NCBI RefSeq assembly: GCF_002258315.1
Contig: NZ_NOYD01000012.1
Span: forward strand, 246,937-310,936
Reading direction: 5' to 3'
DNA from: Rhodococcus sp. 06-462-5
Lineage (GTDB): Bacteria; Actinomycetota; Actinomycetes; Mycobacteriales; Mycobacteriaceae
DNA: 64,000 bases
The translations under genes were made by a program, and so were the position numbers. The notes beneath the pieces are model-generated. The model saw only the letters and a program-made list of their open reading frames with translations, searched no databases and had not been told where the DNA came from. This document shows positions 8,526-17,912 of the stretch, piece after piece. Numbering within the stretch: position 1 is the stretch's first letter; every line of letters begins with the position of its first letter.

Positions 8526-9805
8526 TGTCCCCCACCTCCGATGTACGACTGCTCCAGTCCGGGCATCGTGCTGTTTCCGAGCCTCGGCGAAACGACGCCC
8601 GGAACGGTGCCGGGAACGGATACGTTCTGCTCGATGTCGTTGGTGAGAACACCGAACGGCAGCACGATCCGGTTCTGGTCGGTGATCGGGGCCTGAATCA
8701 TCGTGGTGATGTTGGCGCACTGATCGATGATCGGCTGAATCTGCGCACCGAGGGCCTCGAAGCGCGGATCGCCGGGAACGAGCGCACCGAGATCGAGGAG
8801 CTTGCACACGGTGCCGAGCGGATCCTGCGTCTCGTTCTGGAGGTTGGCGCGCGAGGCGAGCGTGCCGGACTCGGCGTCGTAGGCGTTGACCAGGTTGCTG
8901 ATGGCCAGCGGCAGCAACGTGAGCGTCTGCACCAGCTGCTCACGATTGTCGGCGAGCGTCTGAGTCGGAACCACGAGACCGTTTGCGGCATCGGTCAGTT
9001 CGGTCCGGTTGTCCGCGACGAACGTCGCGACGTCTCCGAGCGAGATCGAAAGTTGCTCGAGCGCAGCCCCCAGGTCCTCACGCTGGCCCGACAGGAAACC
9101 GGTCAGGTCGGCCAACTGGGTGTTGAAGTTGCGTACCTGCTGATCGTTGACGGCCAGGGCACTGACGAACGTCTGCAGGTTCTTGATCGTGTCGAAGACG
9201 TCGGTGCGCGAATCGCTCAGCGTGCGGCCTGCGGCCGAAAGCTGAGTTATGCTGTCGCCCAACGCTTCACCGTTGCCGTCGAGGTTCGCCGCACCGGTGT
9301 TGACGAGGTCGGTGAGTGCGCCGTCCTTGTTCGCACCGTCGGGACCGAGGGCGGTCGACAGGTCGTTGATGGACTTGTACAGCTCGTCGACCTCGACGGG
9401 GGTGGCGGTGCGATCGCGACCGATCGTCGTGCCGTCGGCCATGGTGTCGCCGCCGGTGTAGACGGGCGAGAGCTGGACGTAGCGATCGGCGACGAGCGAC
9501 GGGCTGACCTGTACGGCCTTGGCGTCGGCCGGAATGTCGACCCCACGGTCGACACGAAGCACGACCTCGACGTCGTCACCGAGCGGCGTGACGGAGTCGA
9601 CCGTGCCGACCTTGACGCCCAGCACCCGCACCTCCGAGCCGGAGTAGATGCCGACCGATTTGTCGAAGTACGCGGTGATCTTGGTCGTACCGGCCCTGGT
9701 GAACAACCACCAGCCGGCCACGGCCAACACCAGCGCCACGATCACCACGACGGCGATCAGCGCGAGCTTGTTCTTGTTCCTCGGTGCTGCCTGCGTGTCT
9801 GTCAT
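8522..9805 (-). CDS. mceD: Mce family protein MceD
   Basis: A 427-residue MCE protein. It has an N-terminal anchor (KLALIAVVVIVALVLAVAGWWLF), then the MCE domain (KITAYFDKSVGIYSGSEVRV, GVKVGTVDSV) and a long helical domain rich in Gln, Leu and Asp. The tail contains QSYIGGGGQ. The ATG at 9805 shares one base with the mceC stop (TGATG), so translation is coupled. It would be a subunit of the hetero-oligomeric MCE substrate channel. Confidence 0.92.
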   Translation of the reverse strand: MTDTQAAPRNKNKLALIAVVVIVALVLAVAGWWLFTRAGTTKITAYFDKSVGIYSGSEVRVLGVKVGTVDSVTPLGDDVEVVLRVDRGVDIPADAKAVQVSPSLVADRYVQLSPVYTGGDTMADGTTIGRDRTATPVEVDELYKSINDLSTALGPDGANKDGALTDLVNTGAANLDGNGEALGDSITQLSAAGRTLSDSRTDVFDTIKNLQTFVSALAVNDQQVRNFNTQLADLTGFLSGQREDLGAALEQLSISLGDVATFVADNRTELTDAANGLVVPTQTLADNREQLVQTLTLLPLAISNLVNAYDAESGTLASRANLQNETQDPLGTVCKLLDLGALVPGDPRFEALGAQIQPIIDQCANITTMIQAPITDQNRIVLPFGVLTNDIEQNVSVPGTVPGVVSPRLGNSTMPGLEQSYIGGGGQ

Positions 9806-10803
9806 CAGTTCCCCGCCAACGTGTCGAGCGAGGGCTGGCGGTAGCCAGGTATCAACGGAACTCCGGGAGGTGTGAGGTTGGCCAGAGTGATATCGAGCCA
9901 TCGACCGTTTCCGGTCACGTTCGTGTACAGCCGAATGAACGGTTCGTACAGCTTGAGCGCACGGTCGAGGTTGTCGTTGTTGCGCTGCAGGATCTCGATG
10001 ACTCCGTTGAGCTGCTGCAGCATCGGGTTGATCGTCGCCTCGTTGTCGCGAACGAGGCCGGTCAGCTCCTGCGACACACGCTGAGTGCCGGTGAGCAGCT
10101 GCGAGATCGCCTGCTGGCGGTTGTTGAGCTCTTCGAGAAGCGGACCTGCATCGGTGATCAGCTTGTTGAACTGCTCGTTGCGGTCGGCCAACACCTTCGA
10201 CGTCTCACCGGTGGCCGCGAACAGCTTCTTGAGCTCCTCGTCGCGGCTGGCCACGGTCTGCGACAACCGAGTGACGCCGTCGAGCGAGGCACGGATGTTC
10301 GCGGGGGTTTCGGAAAACGCCTCGGACAGGGTCCGCATACTCGTTGCGAGCTGATCGGTGTCGATGTCGTTGATGGTCGACGCTGCATCGGAGAACGCGT
10401 CGATGACGTCGTACGGGGACGTGGTGCGCTCGAGCGGGATCGGATCCTTCGGGCTCAGTGTCTCCGGACCGCTCGGGTCGAGTGCCAGGTACTTCTGTCC
10501 CAGGAGGGTCTTGATGGCGATGGCGGCCCGTGACTCGTTGCCGACCCAGGCGTCCTGCACCGTGAAGTCCACGAGCACCCGGTCGCCTTCGAGACGCACG
10601 TCGGTCACCTTGCCGACCTTGACGCCCGCGATGCGCACTTCGTTGGAAGGCTTCAGACCTGCTGCCTCGCTGAACTCGGCGGTGTACACCGAGCCGGCAC
10701 CGATGATCGGGAGCCGGTCGAGAAAGAAGACCGACATCGTGGCGAGCAGGATGATGGCGATTCCCAGTGCACCGATGGTGGCCGGACTACGACGAGATTT
10801 CAT
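9805..10803 (-). CDS. mceC: Mce family protein MceC
   Basis: A 332-residue MCE protein and the shortest of the six here. It has an anchor (ATIGALGIAIILLATMSVFF), an MCE domain (YTAEFSEAAGLKPSNEVRIA, VKVGKVTDVRL) and a helical region ending with the short tail PGYRQPSLDTLAGN. The ATG at 10803 overlaps the mceB stop as ATGA. It belongs to the same lipid-transfer complex as its neighbours. Confidence 0.92.
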   Translation of the reverse strand: MKSRRSPATIGALGIAIILLATMSVFFLDRLPIIGAGSVYTAEFSEAAGLKPSNEVRIAGVKVGKVTDVRLEGDRVLVDFTVQDAWVGNESRAAIAIKTLLGQKYLALDPSGPETLSPKDPIPLERTTSPYDVIDAFSDAASTINDIDTDQLATSMRTLSEAFSETPANIRASLDGVTRLSQTVASRDEELKKLFAATGETSKVLADRNEQFNKLITDAGPLLEELNNRQQAISQLLTGTQRVSQELTGLVRDNEATINPMLQQLNGVIEILQRNNDNLDRALKLYEPFIRLYTNVTGNGRWLDITLANLTPPGVPLIPGYRQPSLDTLAGN

Positions 10804-11867
10804 TGTTTGATCCCCCCAGCTTTGCAACGCTCTGCCGAGTTCGTGTACAGCGGCTGGTTGACGGTCGGAAGCCCGGTCGGCAGATTCAGGTTCGGCGAGT
10901 TACCCGGTCCGGCGACGATGTCGATGCCGCAGAGGTAGAACGTGAACCAGGATCCCTGCTGGGCCGTGCGAATGAGCTTGTCGAGTTTGACGGGCAGATT
11001 TCCGAGGACAGCGTCGACGTCGTCGCTGCGGCGGTTGATCGTCTCGGACAGTGTGTTCAACGCAGTCACCGATCCCTGGATCGACGGCCTGGTCGGCTCG
11101 AGCAGGTCGGCGGTCGCGTTGGTCAGACCGGCGAGCGAGGTGACGGCGGAGCCGACCACGCCGCGATCGGCAGACAGACCCGAGACAAGCTGCTGGGTGT
11201 TGACGATCAAGCTGTCGAGCTGACCGTCGTTCTGGTTGACCGTCGCCAGCACGTTGTTGAGATTGGTGATGACCTGGCCGATCACCTGGTCCTTGTCTGC
11301 GACGGTGTTCGTCAGGGTCGCCGTGTTGGTCACCAACTCGTTGATGGTTCCCGACTCCCCCTGGAACACCTGGATGATCTGGTACGACAGCTTGTTGACG
11401 TCATCGGAGCTGAGCGTGGTGAACAGCGGCCGGAAGCCGTCGAAGAGCGTGGTCAGATTCACCGCAGGCTTGGTCCGCTCCAACGGAATGGTCGCACCTT
11501 CGGTGATCTTCCGGCCCTGGTCCCCCGAGCCCTGCTCGATGGCGATGTAGCGCTGACCGACCAGGTTCCTGAACCGGATGGTCGCCGTCGAGCTGGCAGG
11601 CAGCCAGTCGCGACTGCTCAGGGTGAAGTCCACTTTGGCTTCGCGCTCGTTGGCGATCTCGATCGAGTCGACCTGGCCGACGCGAACGCCCGCGATGCGA
11701 ATCTCGTCGCCCTCGTTCAGTGAGGTGACGTCGGTGAAAATCGCCGAGAACTTGGTTCCGCCGCCGCCGCTGGAATTGGCGATGGTGAAGGCAAGGGTGG
11801 CCGTGGCAAGGATCGTGATCACGGCGAACACGATCAACTTGATGATCGGCGCGAGAAGGCCTCTCAT
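10800..11867 (-). CDS. mceB: Mce family protein MceB
   Basis: A 355-residue MCE protein. It has an anchor (IIKLIVFAVITILATATLAF), an MCE domain (KFSAIFTDVTSLNEGDEIRI, VRVGQVDSIEI) and the helical C-terminal half. A short Cys-containing tail (YLCGIDIVAG, AERCKAGG) is typical of MceB. The ATG at 11867 overlaps the mceA stop as ATGA, so the 18-codon upstream extension of the frame is rejected. Confidence 0.92.
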   Translation of the reverse strand: MRGLLAPIIKLIVFAVITILATATLAFTIANSSGGGGTKFSAIFTDVTSLNEGDEIRIAGVRVGQVDSIEIANEREAKVDFTLSSRDWLPASSTATIRFRNLVGQRYIAIEQGSGDQGRKITEGATIPLERTKPAVNLTTLFDGFRPLFTTLSSDDVNKLSYQIIQVFQGESGTINELVTNTATLTNTVADKDQVIGQVITNLNNVLATVNQNDGQLDSLIVNTQQLVSGLSADRGVVGSAVTSLAGLTNATADLLEPTRPSIQGSVTALNTLSETINRRSDDVDAVLGNLPVKLDKLIRTAQQGSWFTFYLCGIDIVAGPGNSPNLNLPTGLPTVNQPLYTNSAERCKAGGIKQ

Positions 11868-13219
11868 GGCACGGTCACCTCCACTCCCCTCAATGCCGGT
11901 GCGCCGATAGCGGCAGCCCACGACGGAATACTGTCCGGTGCAACACCATTGGCCTGTCCGTAGATCACGGAGAGAGTGTCACGCTCGAAGTCCGAGCCCT
12001 CGTAGCTCGCCGGCTGCGCAGATGCGGAGACGGCGGGAACGATGGAGCTCTGAGCGGACTTCGGTGGTCCCTGTCCTTCGATCACCTGCGGGCCCGGGTT
12101 GCGGGTCGGCACCTGGTAGGAGCCGTCGTTGATCGAACCTCCCGGATACTGCGGGAAGAACTCACCCGGTGCTGCGGGCTCGAAGCAGGTGGCTCCGCGA
12201 TCGTCGAACAAGCGAGGCTCGTCCTGGTTCGGCAAGTAACGGCCCTTCGGGTTGACGAACGATGCGGAGACGTTGATGCCGGGGTACTCGTCGCCTTCGC
12301 CGAGCACGACTTTGCCGCGCCTGGCACCTTCGGCGAACTGGGTGAACGTGCAACCGAACGTCGGGGAGAACTCTGCCAACAGCTCGAGCGCTTCACGAGA
12401 GTTCGCGGCCAAGCCGATCAGGTTCTCGGAGTTGGTCTGCAGGAAGTCCGCGGTGGTGTAGGACGCGGAGCTCAACGAGCCGTACAGCGTTTCGAGGCTG
12501 GACTGCCTCTCGACCACGGTGTTGCCCGTCGTCCTCAGGTTGTCCAGCGCCGAGATCAACTCGGGCGCAGCGTCTGCGTAGGTCTGCGAGAAGTCGGCGA
12601 GACCGACCAGCGTCTGCTGGATGTTCGGCAACTCCGTGTTCAGTCCCGACACGACGTTGGTCAGATTGTCGATGGTCTGTCCGAGCTGCTCGCCGCGACC
12701 GCTGAGGCCCTGTGCCAAAGATCCGAGGGTGTTGGCCAGATCCTGCGGCGGAATCGCCTGCAGCAGTGGGAGCAAGCCGTCGAGCAGTTGCCCGACCTCG
12801 ATGGCGTTCCCGCTGGTGTCCTGTCGAAGGACCGTGCCCTCGGTGATCGGCGACGCAGAGTCGTTCTCGGGCACGATCAGCGAGACGTAACGCTCACCGA
12901 ACAATGTCTTGGGAAGCAGCCGCGCAGTCGCGTTGGACGGAATCAGTGGAGCCTTGTCCGGGTCGATGGCGAGCCGAGAGGTGACGACGCCGTCGACGGT
13001 GGATGCCGAGCGCACCTCACCGACGATCATTCCGCGCACCTTGACGTCGGCGTTCATCGGGAGAGCGTTGCCGACGGAGTCGGTTTCGAGACTGACGTTC
13101 ACCACCGACTTGAACGTCTTGTTGTAGGACGTGATGCTCCATCCCAAGAACAGGATGAGCACCAGGAAGAACGCCAAACCGAGCAGTACTCGCTTCAGTC
13201 GCGACGGCGAGTCGATCAT
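11864..13219 (-). CDS. mceA: Mce family protein MceA
   Basis: A 451-residue MCE protein, first of the six. It has an anchor (LKRVLLGLAFFLVLILFLGW), an MCE domain (SVVNVSLETDSVGNALPMNA, DVKVRGMIVGEV), a helical region (NIQQTLVGLADFSQTYADAA) and a C-terminal extension with two Cys and many Pro. The ATG at 13219 overlaps the yrbEB stop as ATGA. It is the first substrate-binding subunit encoded after the permease pair. Confidence 0.92.
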   Translation of the reverse strand: MIDSPSRLKRVLLGLAFFLVLILFLGWSITSYNKTFKSVVNVSLETDSVGNALPMNADVKVRGMIVGEVRSASTVDGVVTSRLAIDPDKAPLIPSNATARLLPKTLFGERYVSLIVPENDSASPITEGTVLRQDTSGNAIEVGQLLDGLLPLLQAIPPQDLANTLGSLAQGLSGRGEQLGQTIDNLTNVVSGLNTELPNIQQTLVGLADFSQTYADAAPELISALDNLRTTGNTVVERQSSLETLYGSLSSASYTTADFLQTNSENLIGLAANSREALELLAEFSPTFGCTFTQFAEGARRGKVVLGEGDEYPGINVSASFVNPKGRYLPNQDEPRLFDDRGATCFEPAAPGEFFPQYPGGSINDGSYQVPTRNPGPQVIEGQGPPKSAQSSIVPAVSASAQPASYEGSDFERDTLSVIYGQANGVAPDSIPSWAAAIGAPALRGVEVTVP

Positions 13220-14076
13220 CCCGCAACCCTCACTGTGGTGGTCGTGCCCCAGATGGCGAGGCTCAAGAAGAAGTCCAGCACCGCGATCGTGACGATCGCG
13301 GTACGAACGGCACGGCCCACTGCGACGCCGACACCGGCAGGTCCGCCGGAGGCGTGGTAGCCGTAGTAGCAGTGGATCATGATCAGCACGAAGGCGAAGA
13401 TCAACACCTTCAGGAACGAATACAACACGTCTTCCGGAGGTAGGAAGAGGTTGAAGTAGTGGTCGTAGGACCCGGTGGACTGCCCGTTGAAGATGGTGCT
13501 GATCCCTCGGGAGGCGACATACGACGCCAGCAGTCCGACGATGTAGAGCGGGATCACGGCCACGAAGCCGGCGATCATGCGGGTGGTCACCAGGAACGGC
13601 ACGCTGGGTACCGCCATCACCTCGAGGGCATCGATCTCCTCCGAGATCCGCATGGCACCGAGCTGGGCCGTGAAGCCACAGCCGACGGTGGCCGAGAGTG
13701 CGAGTCCGGCAACGATCGGCGCGATTTCGCGGGTGTTGACGTACGCGGACAGGAAGCCGGTGAGCACGGAGCTACCGAGCTGCTCGAGTGCGGCGTAACC
13801 CTGCAGGCCGACGACGATGCCGGTGAAGCCCGACATCATGACGATCACGCCGATGGTTCCGCCGATGACGGCGAGCGCACCACTGCCGAAGGTGACCTCT
13901 GCCAGCAGGCGGAGCACCTCCTTCTTGTAGTGCACCGCGGTCTTGGGAATCCACCCGATCGCCCGCAGGTAGAACGACATCTGTTCGCCTGCGCGGTCGA
14001 GCACGTTCAATGGGGCATTGCCGACGCGCTTGACGCGCATCAGCGTGCGGTCGCCGCGACCTCTTGCGATAGTCAT
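13216..14076 (-). CDS. yrbEB: Mce permease YrbEB (MlaE family)
   Basis: A 286-residue MlaE-type permease with about five membrane segments. Family motifs include VNTREIAPIVAGLALSATVG, and GAMRISEEIDALEVM in the cytoplasmic EIDAL loop that contacts the ATPase. It pairs with YrbEA to form the inner-membrane permease that receives lipid from the MCE proteins. It begins 5 nt after the yrbEA stop and overlaps mceA by 4 nt. Confidence 0.94.
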   Translation of the reverse strand: MTIARGRGDRTLMRVKRVGNAPLNVLDRAGEQMSFYLRAIGWIPKTAVHYKKEVLRLLAEVTFGSGALAVIGGTIGVIVMMSGFTGIVVGLQGYAALEQLGSSVLTGFLSAYVNTREIAPIVAGLALSATVGCGFTAQLGAMRISEEIDALEVMAVPSVPFLVTTRMIAGFVAVIPLYIVGLLASYVASRGISTIFNGQSTGSYDHYFNLFLPPEDVLYSFLKVLIFAFVLIMIHCYYGYHASGGPAGVGVAVGRAVRTAIVTIAVLDFFLSLAIWGTTTTVRVAG

Positions 14077-14081
14077 CGCGG

Positions 14082-14876
14082 TTACGCTCCCTTTGCTGGG
14101 ACGACCTGGAGATACACCAGGGTCAGGATCAGGTTGGCGAAGAAGAGCAGCAGGAACGTGATGACAACCGTCTGGTTCACTGCCTCGCCGACGCCCTTGG
14201 GTCCGGGATTGGGATTGAGCCCCTTGTAGGAGGCGATGATGCCCGCGATGAGTCCGAAGATCGCCGCTTTGGCTTCTGCGACATAGAGATCCGGGAGCTG
14301 CGCCAGGGCCCCGAAGGATGCCAGATAGGCACCGGGGGTACCGCCCTGGAGGATCACGTTGAAGAAGTATCCGCCGGCGATGCCGACCACCGAGACCAGG
14401 CCGTTGAGCAACAGTGCGACGAGGATCATCGCAAGCACTCGCGGAACGACGAGGCGATGCACGGGGTCGATTCCCAGCACCCGCATGGCGTCGATCTCCT
14501 CGCGAATGGTGCGGGAGCCGAGGTCGGCGGTGACAGCAGAACCGGCGGCACCGGCCACCAGCAGCGCGGTCACGATCGGACTGCCCTGCTGAATGACCGC
14601 GAGCACGCTGGCCGCGCCGGTGAACGACTCGGCACCGAGCTGCTTGATCAGCGATCCGGTCTGCAGCGAGACAACCGCGCCGAACGGAATCGCAACCAGT
14701 GCCGTCGGCAGAATCGTGACGCTGGCGATGAACCAGGCCTGCTCGATGAATTCACGGAACTGGAACGGCCTACGGAAGGTGTTCCGAACCACCTCGACGA
14801 ACAGTTCGACGATATTGCCGGCTTGAGTCAGAGCGGCGTTCGCCGGAGCGAACGCGGACTTCTTCGATCCCCCCAT
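14082..14876 (-). CDS. yrbEA: Mce permease YrbEA (MlaE family)
   Basis: A 264-residue MlaE-type permease. It shows QQGSPIVTALLVAGAAGSAV and the cytoplasmic coupling segment TIREEIDAMRVLGIDP, close to YrbEB's loop. The C-terminal half has several hydrophobic helices. It starts 5 nt after the mceG stop, so MceG, YrbEA and YrbEB are made from one message. It forms the heterodimeric permease of the lipid importer. Confidence 0.94.
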   Translation of the reverse strand: MGGSKKSAFAPANAALTQAGNIVELFVEVVRNTFRRPFQFREFIEQAWFIASVTILPTALVAIPFGAVVSLQTGSLIKQLGAESFTGAASVLAVIQQGSPIVTALLVAGAAGSAVTADLGSRTIREEIDAMRVLGIDPVHRLVVPRVLAMILVALLLNGLVSVVGIAGGYFFNVILQGGTPGAYLASFGALAQLPDLYVAEAKAAIFGLIAGIIASYKGLNPNPGPKGVGEAVNQTVVITFLLLFFANLILTLVYLQVVPAKGA

Positions 14877-14881
14877 GTCTG

Positions 14882-16054
14882 CTATTGACCCCGACCTTGT
14901 GTTGGAGCTTGGTAGCCCGGCTGTTCATGACCTTGCCCGCTGTACCCCTGCTGGTCGTACCCCTGCGGGCCGTAGCCCTGCTGGTCGTAACCCTGCTGGC
15001 CGTAGCCCTGGTCGTAACCCTGCTGGTCGTAACCCTGCTGCTGGTCCGCGTACACGGGCTGCCGCTGACCGGGGTCGGTGGTGTCGAGGCTCTCCTGGAT
15101 CGCGACCTGCGCGTTGTGCGGCAGGGTGTGCATGATCTGGCGCACCCGTTCCTGCCTGCGTCCGACGGCCTGGCGCACCGGAGTTCCGGGGGTGGCCTTC
15201 ATCTGCGGCACGATGCCTTCGACGTCGTCGACGCCACCGGCGTGGTGCCCGGCGTCGACCATGGCCTGCTCCTGCGCCATCTGCGCCTCGTCCTTCTCCT
15301 CGGACATGCCGATAGGGCCGATCATCGTTCCGTTGAGGAACTGCTTGACCACCGGCTCGTCGCTCGTCAGGAGAACTTCACGGGGTCCGAACATGACCAG
15401 CTGGCGACGGAAGAGCATGCCGATGTTGTCGGGCACCGTGCGGGCGAGGTTGATGTTGTGCGAGACGATCAGGATCGTGGCGTCGATCTCGGCGTTGATG
15501 TCGATCAGGGTCTGCGAAATGTAGGTGGTACGCACGGGATCGAGGCCCGAGTCCGGCTCGTCGACCAGGATGATCTCGGGGTCGAGCACCAGGGCGCGGG
15601 CCAGTCCGGCGCGCTTGCGCATACCGCCTGAGATCTCACCGGGCAGCTTGTCCTCGGCACCGAGCAGACCGGTCAGTTCGAGCTTCTCCATCACGATCTT
15701 GCGGATGTCGGACTCGGACTTCTTGGTGTGCTCGCGCAACGGGAACGCGACGTTGTCGTAGAGGTTCATCGAGCCGAACAGTGCGCCGTCCTGGAACAGC
15801 ACCCCGAACAGCTTGCGGATCTCGTAGAGCTCTCGCGAGGAGCACTGCAGGATGTCGGTTCCGTCGATGAAGATCTTGCCCTGCTCGGGCCGCAGGAGAC
15901 CGATCAGCGACTTCAGGAAGACCGACTTGCCGGTACCGGAGGGGCCGAGGAGAGCGCTGACTTCACCCTTCGGCAGGGTCAACGTCACGTCCTGCCAGAT
16001 CTTCTGTACCCCGAAAGACTTGGTCAATCCCTCGACCGAAACCTCGACTCCCAC
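14882..16054 (-). CDS. mceG: Mce ATPase MceG (Mkl)
   Basis: A 390-residue ABC ATPase. It shows Walker A GPSGTGKS, signature ISGGMRKR, Walker [14 protein letters not shown] and switch His in IVSHN. The GTG at 16054 is chosen because GGAGG lies 5 nt upstream; an earlier GTG at 16066 has no site. The catalytic domain fills about residues 1-255. After a linker, the last ~70 residues are a low-complexity Gln-Gly-Tyr array ([14 protein letters not shown] units) that is probably disordered. In M. tuberculosis, as I recall, mceG (Rv0655) sits alone at this position between rplL and rpoB; here it leads a complete mce operon. Confidence 0.95.
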   Translation of the reverse strand: MGVEVSVEGLTKSFGVQKIWQDVTLTLPKGEVSALLGPSGTGKSVFLKSLIGLLRPEQGKIFIDGTDILQCSSRELYEIRKLFGVLFQDGALFGSMNLYDNVAFPLREHTKKSESDIRKIVMEKLELTGLLGAEDKLPGEISGGMRKRAGLARALVLDPEIILVDEPDSGLDPVRTTYISQTLIDINAEIDATILIVSHNINLARTVPDNIGMLFRRQLVMFGPREVLLTSDEPVVKQFLNGTMIGPIGMSEEKDEAQMAQEQAMVDAGHHAGGVDDVEGIVPQMKATPGTPVRQAVGRRQERVRQIMHTLPHNAQVAIQESLDTTDPGQRQPVYADQQQGYDQQGYDQGYGQQGYDQQGYGPQGYDQQGYSGQGHEQPGYQAPTQGRGQ

Positions 16055-16066
16055 GCTGACCTCCAC

Positions 16067-16412
16067 AATTCGTACACATCGACCCAGATGTGGGTTGCGT
16101 CACTGTAACCCATGCACGTGTCCGCTCCGACACAGGAGCTTACCGCCCAGTAAGAACTTCCCCGAGTCAGGCTGTAGAGCTTGCATCAGTGTGGCTCATC
16201 TCACGCGACACGGTCGCCGACTCGCCAGAACTGTGACAAGTCCCTGCGCCAGGAAGCTGTGACACACCACAAATAATGACTGCCGAAACCCTTCGTAACG
16301 CTTCGGACTTCGGCGAGGTCGAGTAAACAGCGACGCGGAGCGAGTGTCACGCGATCCGGCGGAGTCCGTGACCGATCACAACGACGAGTCATTCGGTGCC
16401 ACCGGAAACACA
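16067..16412. promoter_or_regulatory. Intergenic region upstream of the mce operon
   Basis: 346 bp without a convincing gene, between mceG and the rplL terminator. It holds two candidate sites: TGGGTT/AACCCA arms (16091-16112, 10-nt loop) and CTTAC/GTAAG arms around 6 nt (16139-16154). Both lie where a promoter and a TetR-type operator for the mce operon would be expected. No clear -35/-10 pair could be fixed. Confidence 0.4.
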
Positions 16413-16449
16413 GAAAAGGGACCGTCCCCACCGGAGTGGGAACGGCCCC
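16413..16449 (-). terminator. Intrinsic terminator after rplL
   Basis: On the minus strand GGCCGTTCCCAC (16447-16436) pairs with GTGGGGACGGTCC (16431-16419) around a TCCG loop and is followed by TTTTCTG. It is a strong rho-independent terminator about 50 nt past the rplL stop, separating the ribosomal genes from the mce operon. Confidence 0.9.
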
Positions 16450-16500
16450 TCGACTCGCCCTCGAATTCAGAGCGTGAAGTACGACTGCAACGAAGCGGTC

Positions 16501-16887
16501 TTACTTGACGGAGATCTTTGCGCCGGCAGCTTCCAGCTTCTCCTTGGCAGCCTCGGCTGCGTCCTTGGCGACCTTCTCCAGGATTGCCTTCGGAGCGCTC
16601 TCGACGAGGTCCTTGGCTTCCTTCAGGCCGAGGCCGGAGACGACCTCACGGACGACCTTGATGACCTGGATCTTCTTGTCGCCGGCCGACTCGAGGACGA
16701 CGTCGAACTCGTCCTGCTCCTCGGCAGCTTCGGCCGGAGCACCGGCTGCGCCTGCTGCGGCAACTGCGACGGGAGCGGCTGCGGTGACCTCGAAGGTCTC
16801 CTCGAATGCCTTCACGAACTCGCTGAGCTCGAGGAGGGTGAGCTCCTTGAACTGGTCGAGCAATTCTTCGGTGCTGAGCTTCGCCAT
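16501..16887 (-). CDS. rplL: Ribosomal protein L7/L12
   Basis: A 128-residue stalk protein of the 50S subunit. It has an N-terminal dimerisation part ([20 protein letters not shown]), an Ala-rich hinge ([20 protein letters not shown]) and the conserved C-terminal domain ([30 protein letters not shown]). GGAAGG lies a few bases before the ATG. It is co-transcribed with rplJ and recruits translation factors. Confidence 0.98.
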   Translation of the reverse strand: MAKLSTEELLDQFKELTLLELSEFVKAFEETFEVTAAAPVAVAAAGAAGAPAEAAEEQDEFDVVLESAGDKKIQVIKVVREVVSGLGLKEAKDLVESAPKAILEKVAKDAAEAAKEKLEAAGAKISVK

Positions 16888-16980
16888 GGTGGCGGGTCCT
16901 TCCTGTAAGTACCTGGTCGCTGATCCGCGACTGGTGTTCGGTGATGGTGTGGAGCTGAGCTGTTCGCCGATACCAGCGGA

Positions 16981-17562
16981 TCAGCTTTCGGCGGGAGCTT
17001 CCGCCGGTGCTTCTGCTTCTGCAGGCGCCTCGGCTGCGGCGGGTGCGCCGGCAGCCTTCTTCTCCTGCAACGCGAACGCCAAACGCGCGAACTGCGATGC
17101 GGGAGCGTTGAACAGGCCTGCAGCCTTCGACAAGTTGCCCTTCATGGCGCCGGCGAGCTTGGCCAACAGGATTTCGCGCGACTCGAGGTCTGCGATCTTG
17201 TTGATCTCGTCCACGGACAGCGTTGCGCCGTCCATGTAGCCGCCCTTGACGATCAAGGCCTTGTTGTCCTTGGCGAATGCCTTGATGGCCTTCGCTGCGT
17301 CGACCGGCTCGCCCTTGATGAATGCAATGGCGGTCGGTCCGACGAACAAGTCGTCGAGACCGGTGATGCCGGCCTCGGCTGCTGCGCGCTTGACCAGGGT
17401 GTTCTTGGCGACGGAGTACGTGGCACCTTCGCCGAGCGCACGCCGGAGCTGAGTCAGACCGGACACCGAAAGACCACGGTATTCCGTGACGACGGCAGCC
17501 GTCGAACCCTTGAACTGTTCGGTGATCTCCGATACTGCTGAGACCTTTTCGGGCTTTGCCAT
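16981..17562 (-). CDS. rplJ: Ribosomal protein L10
   Basis: A 193-residue L10 that anchors the L7/L12 dimers to 23S rRNA. It begins [20 protein letters not shown] at the ATG at 17562, with GAGGAGG 7 nt upstream. Conserved segments are [26 protein letters not shown] and FVGPTAIAF. The tail is Ala/Glu/Pro-repetitive. The longer open frame upstream is the leader read through, not coding. Confidence 0.97.
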   Translation of the reverse strand: MAKPEKVSAVSEITEQFKGSTAAVVTEYRGLSVSGLTQLRRALGEGATYSVAKNTLVKRAAAEAGITGLDDLFVGPTAIAFIKGEPVDAAKAIKAFAKDNKALIVKGGYMDGATLSVDEINKIADLESREILLAKLAGAMKGNLSKAAGLFNAPASQFARLAFALQEKKAAGAPAAAEAPAEAEAPAEAPAES

Positions 17563-17790
17563 ACTTCGCCTCCTCTCGTGGGAAGTTGTGTCGATCGCGA
17601 GAGGGCCGGAAAACGACGAACGCCCCGGCGCAAGAAGCACACGGGGCGTGAACGAGTGGCAGCCACGAGGACTGCATACCGGTTCCCTACCTCGTTCTCC
17701 TGCGTGGGCCGTCCGAAGCGATCTCGGACCTTCAACCGCGCAACTCCCGGAAGTGAATCCTTCGAGAAGGCGGTGACCAACGGTCTTGGG
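17563..17790 (-). ncRNA. Ribosomal protein L10 leader (5' UTR)
   Basis: About 225 nt of structured leader precede rplJ. Pairing elements include CCCCGTG (17646-17640) with CGCCGGGGCG (17629-17620), and the GCAGGAGAACGAGGTAGGG segment that resembles the L10-binding region. Position and sequence style fit the L10 leader family (Rfam ribosomal L10 leader), through which L10/L12 represses its own translation. The 5' end is approximate. Confidence 0.6.
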
Positions 17791-17860
17791 TAGAACTTGA
17801 TTGGGCGGTCTGGGCACCAGTGCGAGCACTCGTGATCCGAACCGTCGCCCAGGTTACAAC

Positions 17861-17892
17861 ACGTTCGGCGTCAACTCCAAAACGTTCGGCGT
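17861..17892. repeat. Direct repeat ACGTTCGGCGT x2 near the rplJ promoter
   Basis: ACGTTCGGCGT occurs at 17861-17871 and again at 17882-17892, a 21-bp period or two helical turns. It lies in the 120-bp gap between the rplJ leader and the end of the sortase-like gene. This is the expected place of the rplJL promoter, so an activator or repressor site is possible. Confidence 0.6.
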
Positions 17893-17912
17893 TCGCAGTC
17901 GTGTACGCACAG

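Noticed and set aside
14930..15060. Short regular repeats that could suggest a CRISPR array
   Set aside because: They are codons for the Gln-Gly-Tyr array of MceG, in frame and without unique spacers.
16201..16431. A 76-codon minus-strand frame between rplL and mceG
   Set aside because: It starts inside the rplL terminator and has no ribosome site or recognisable sequence.
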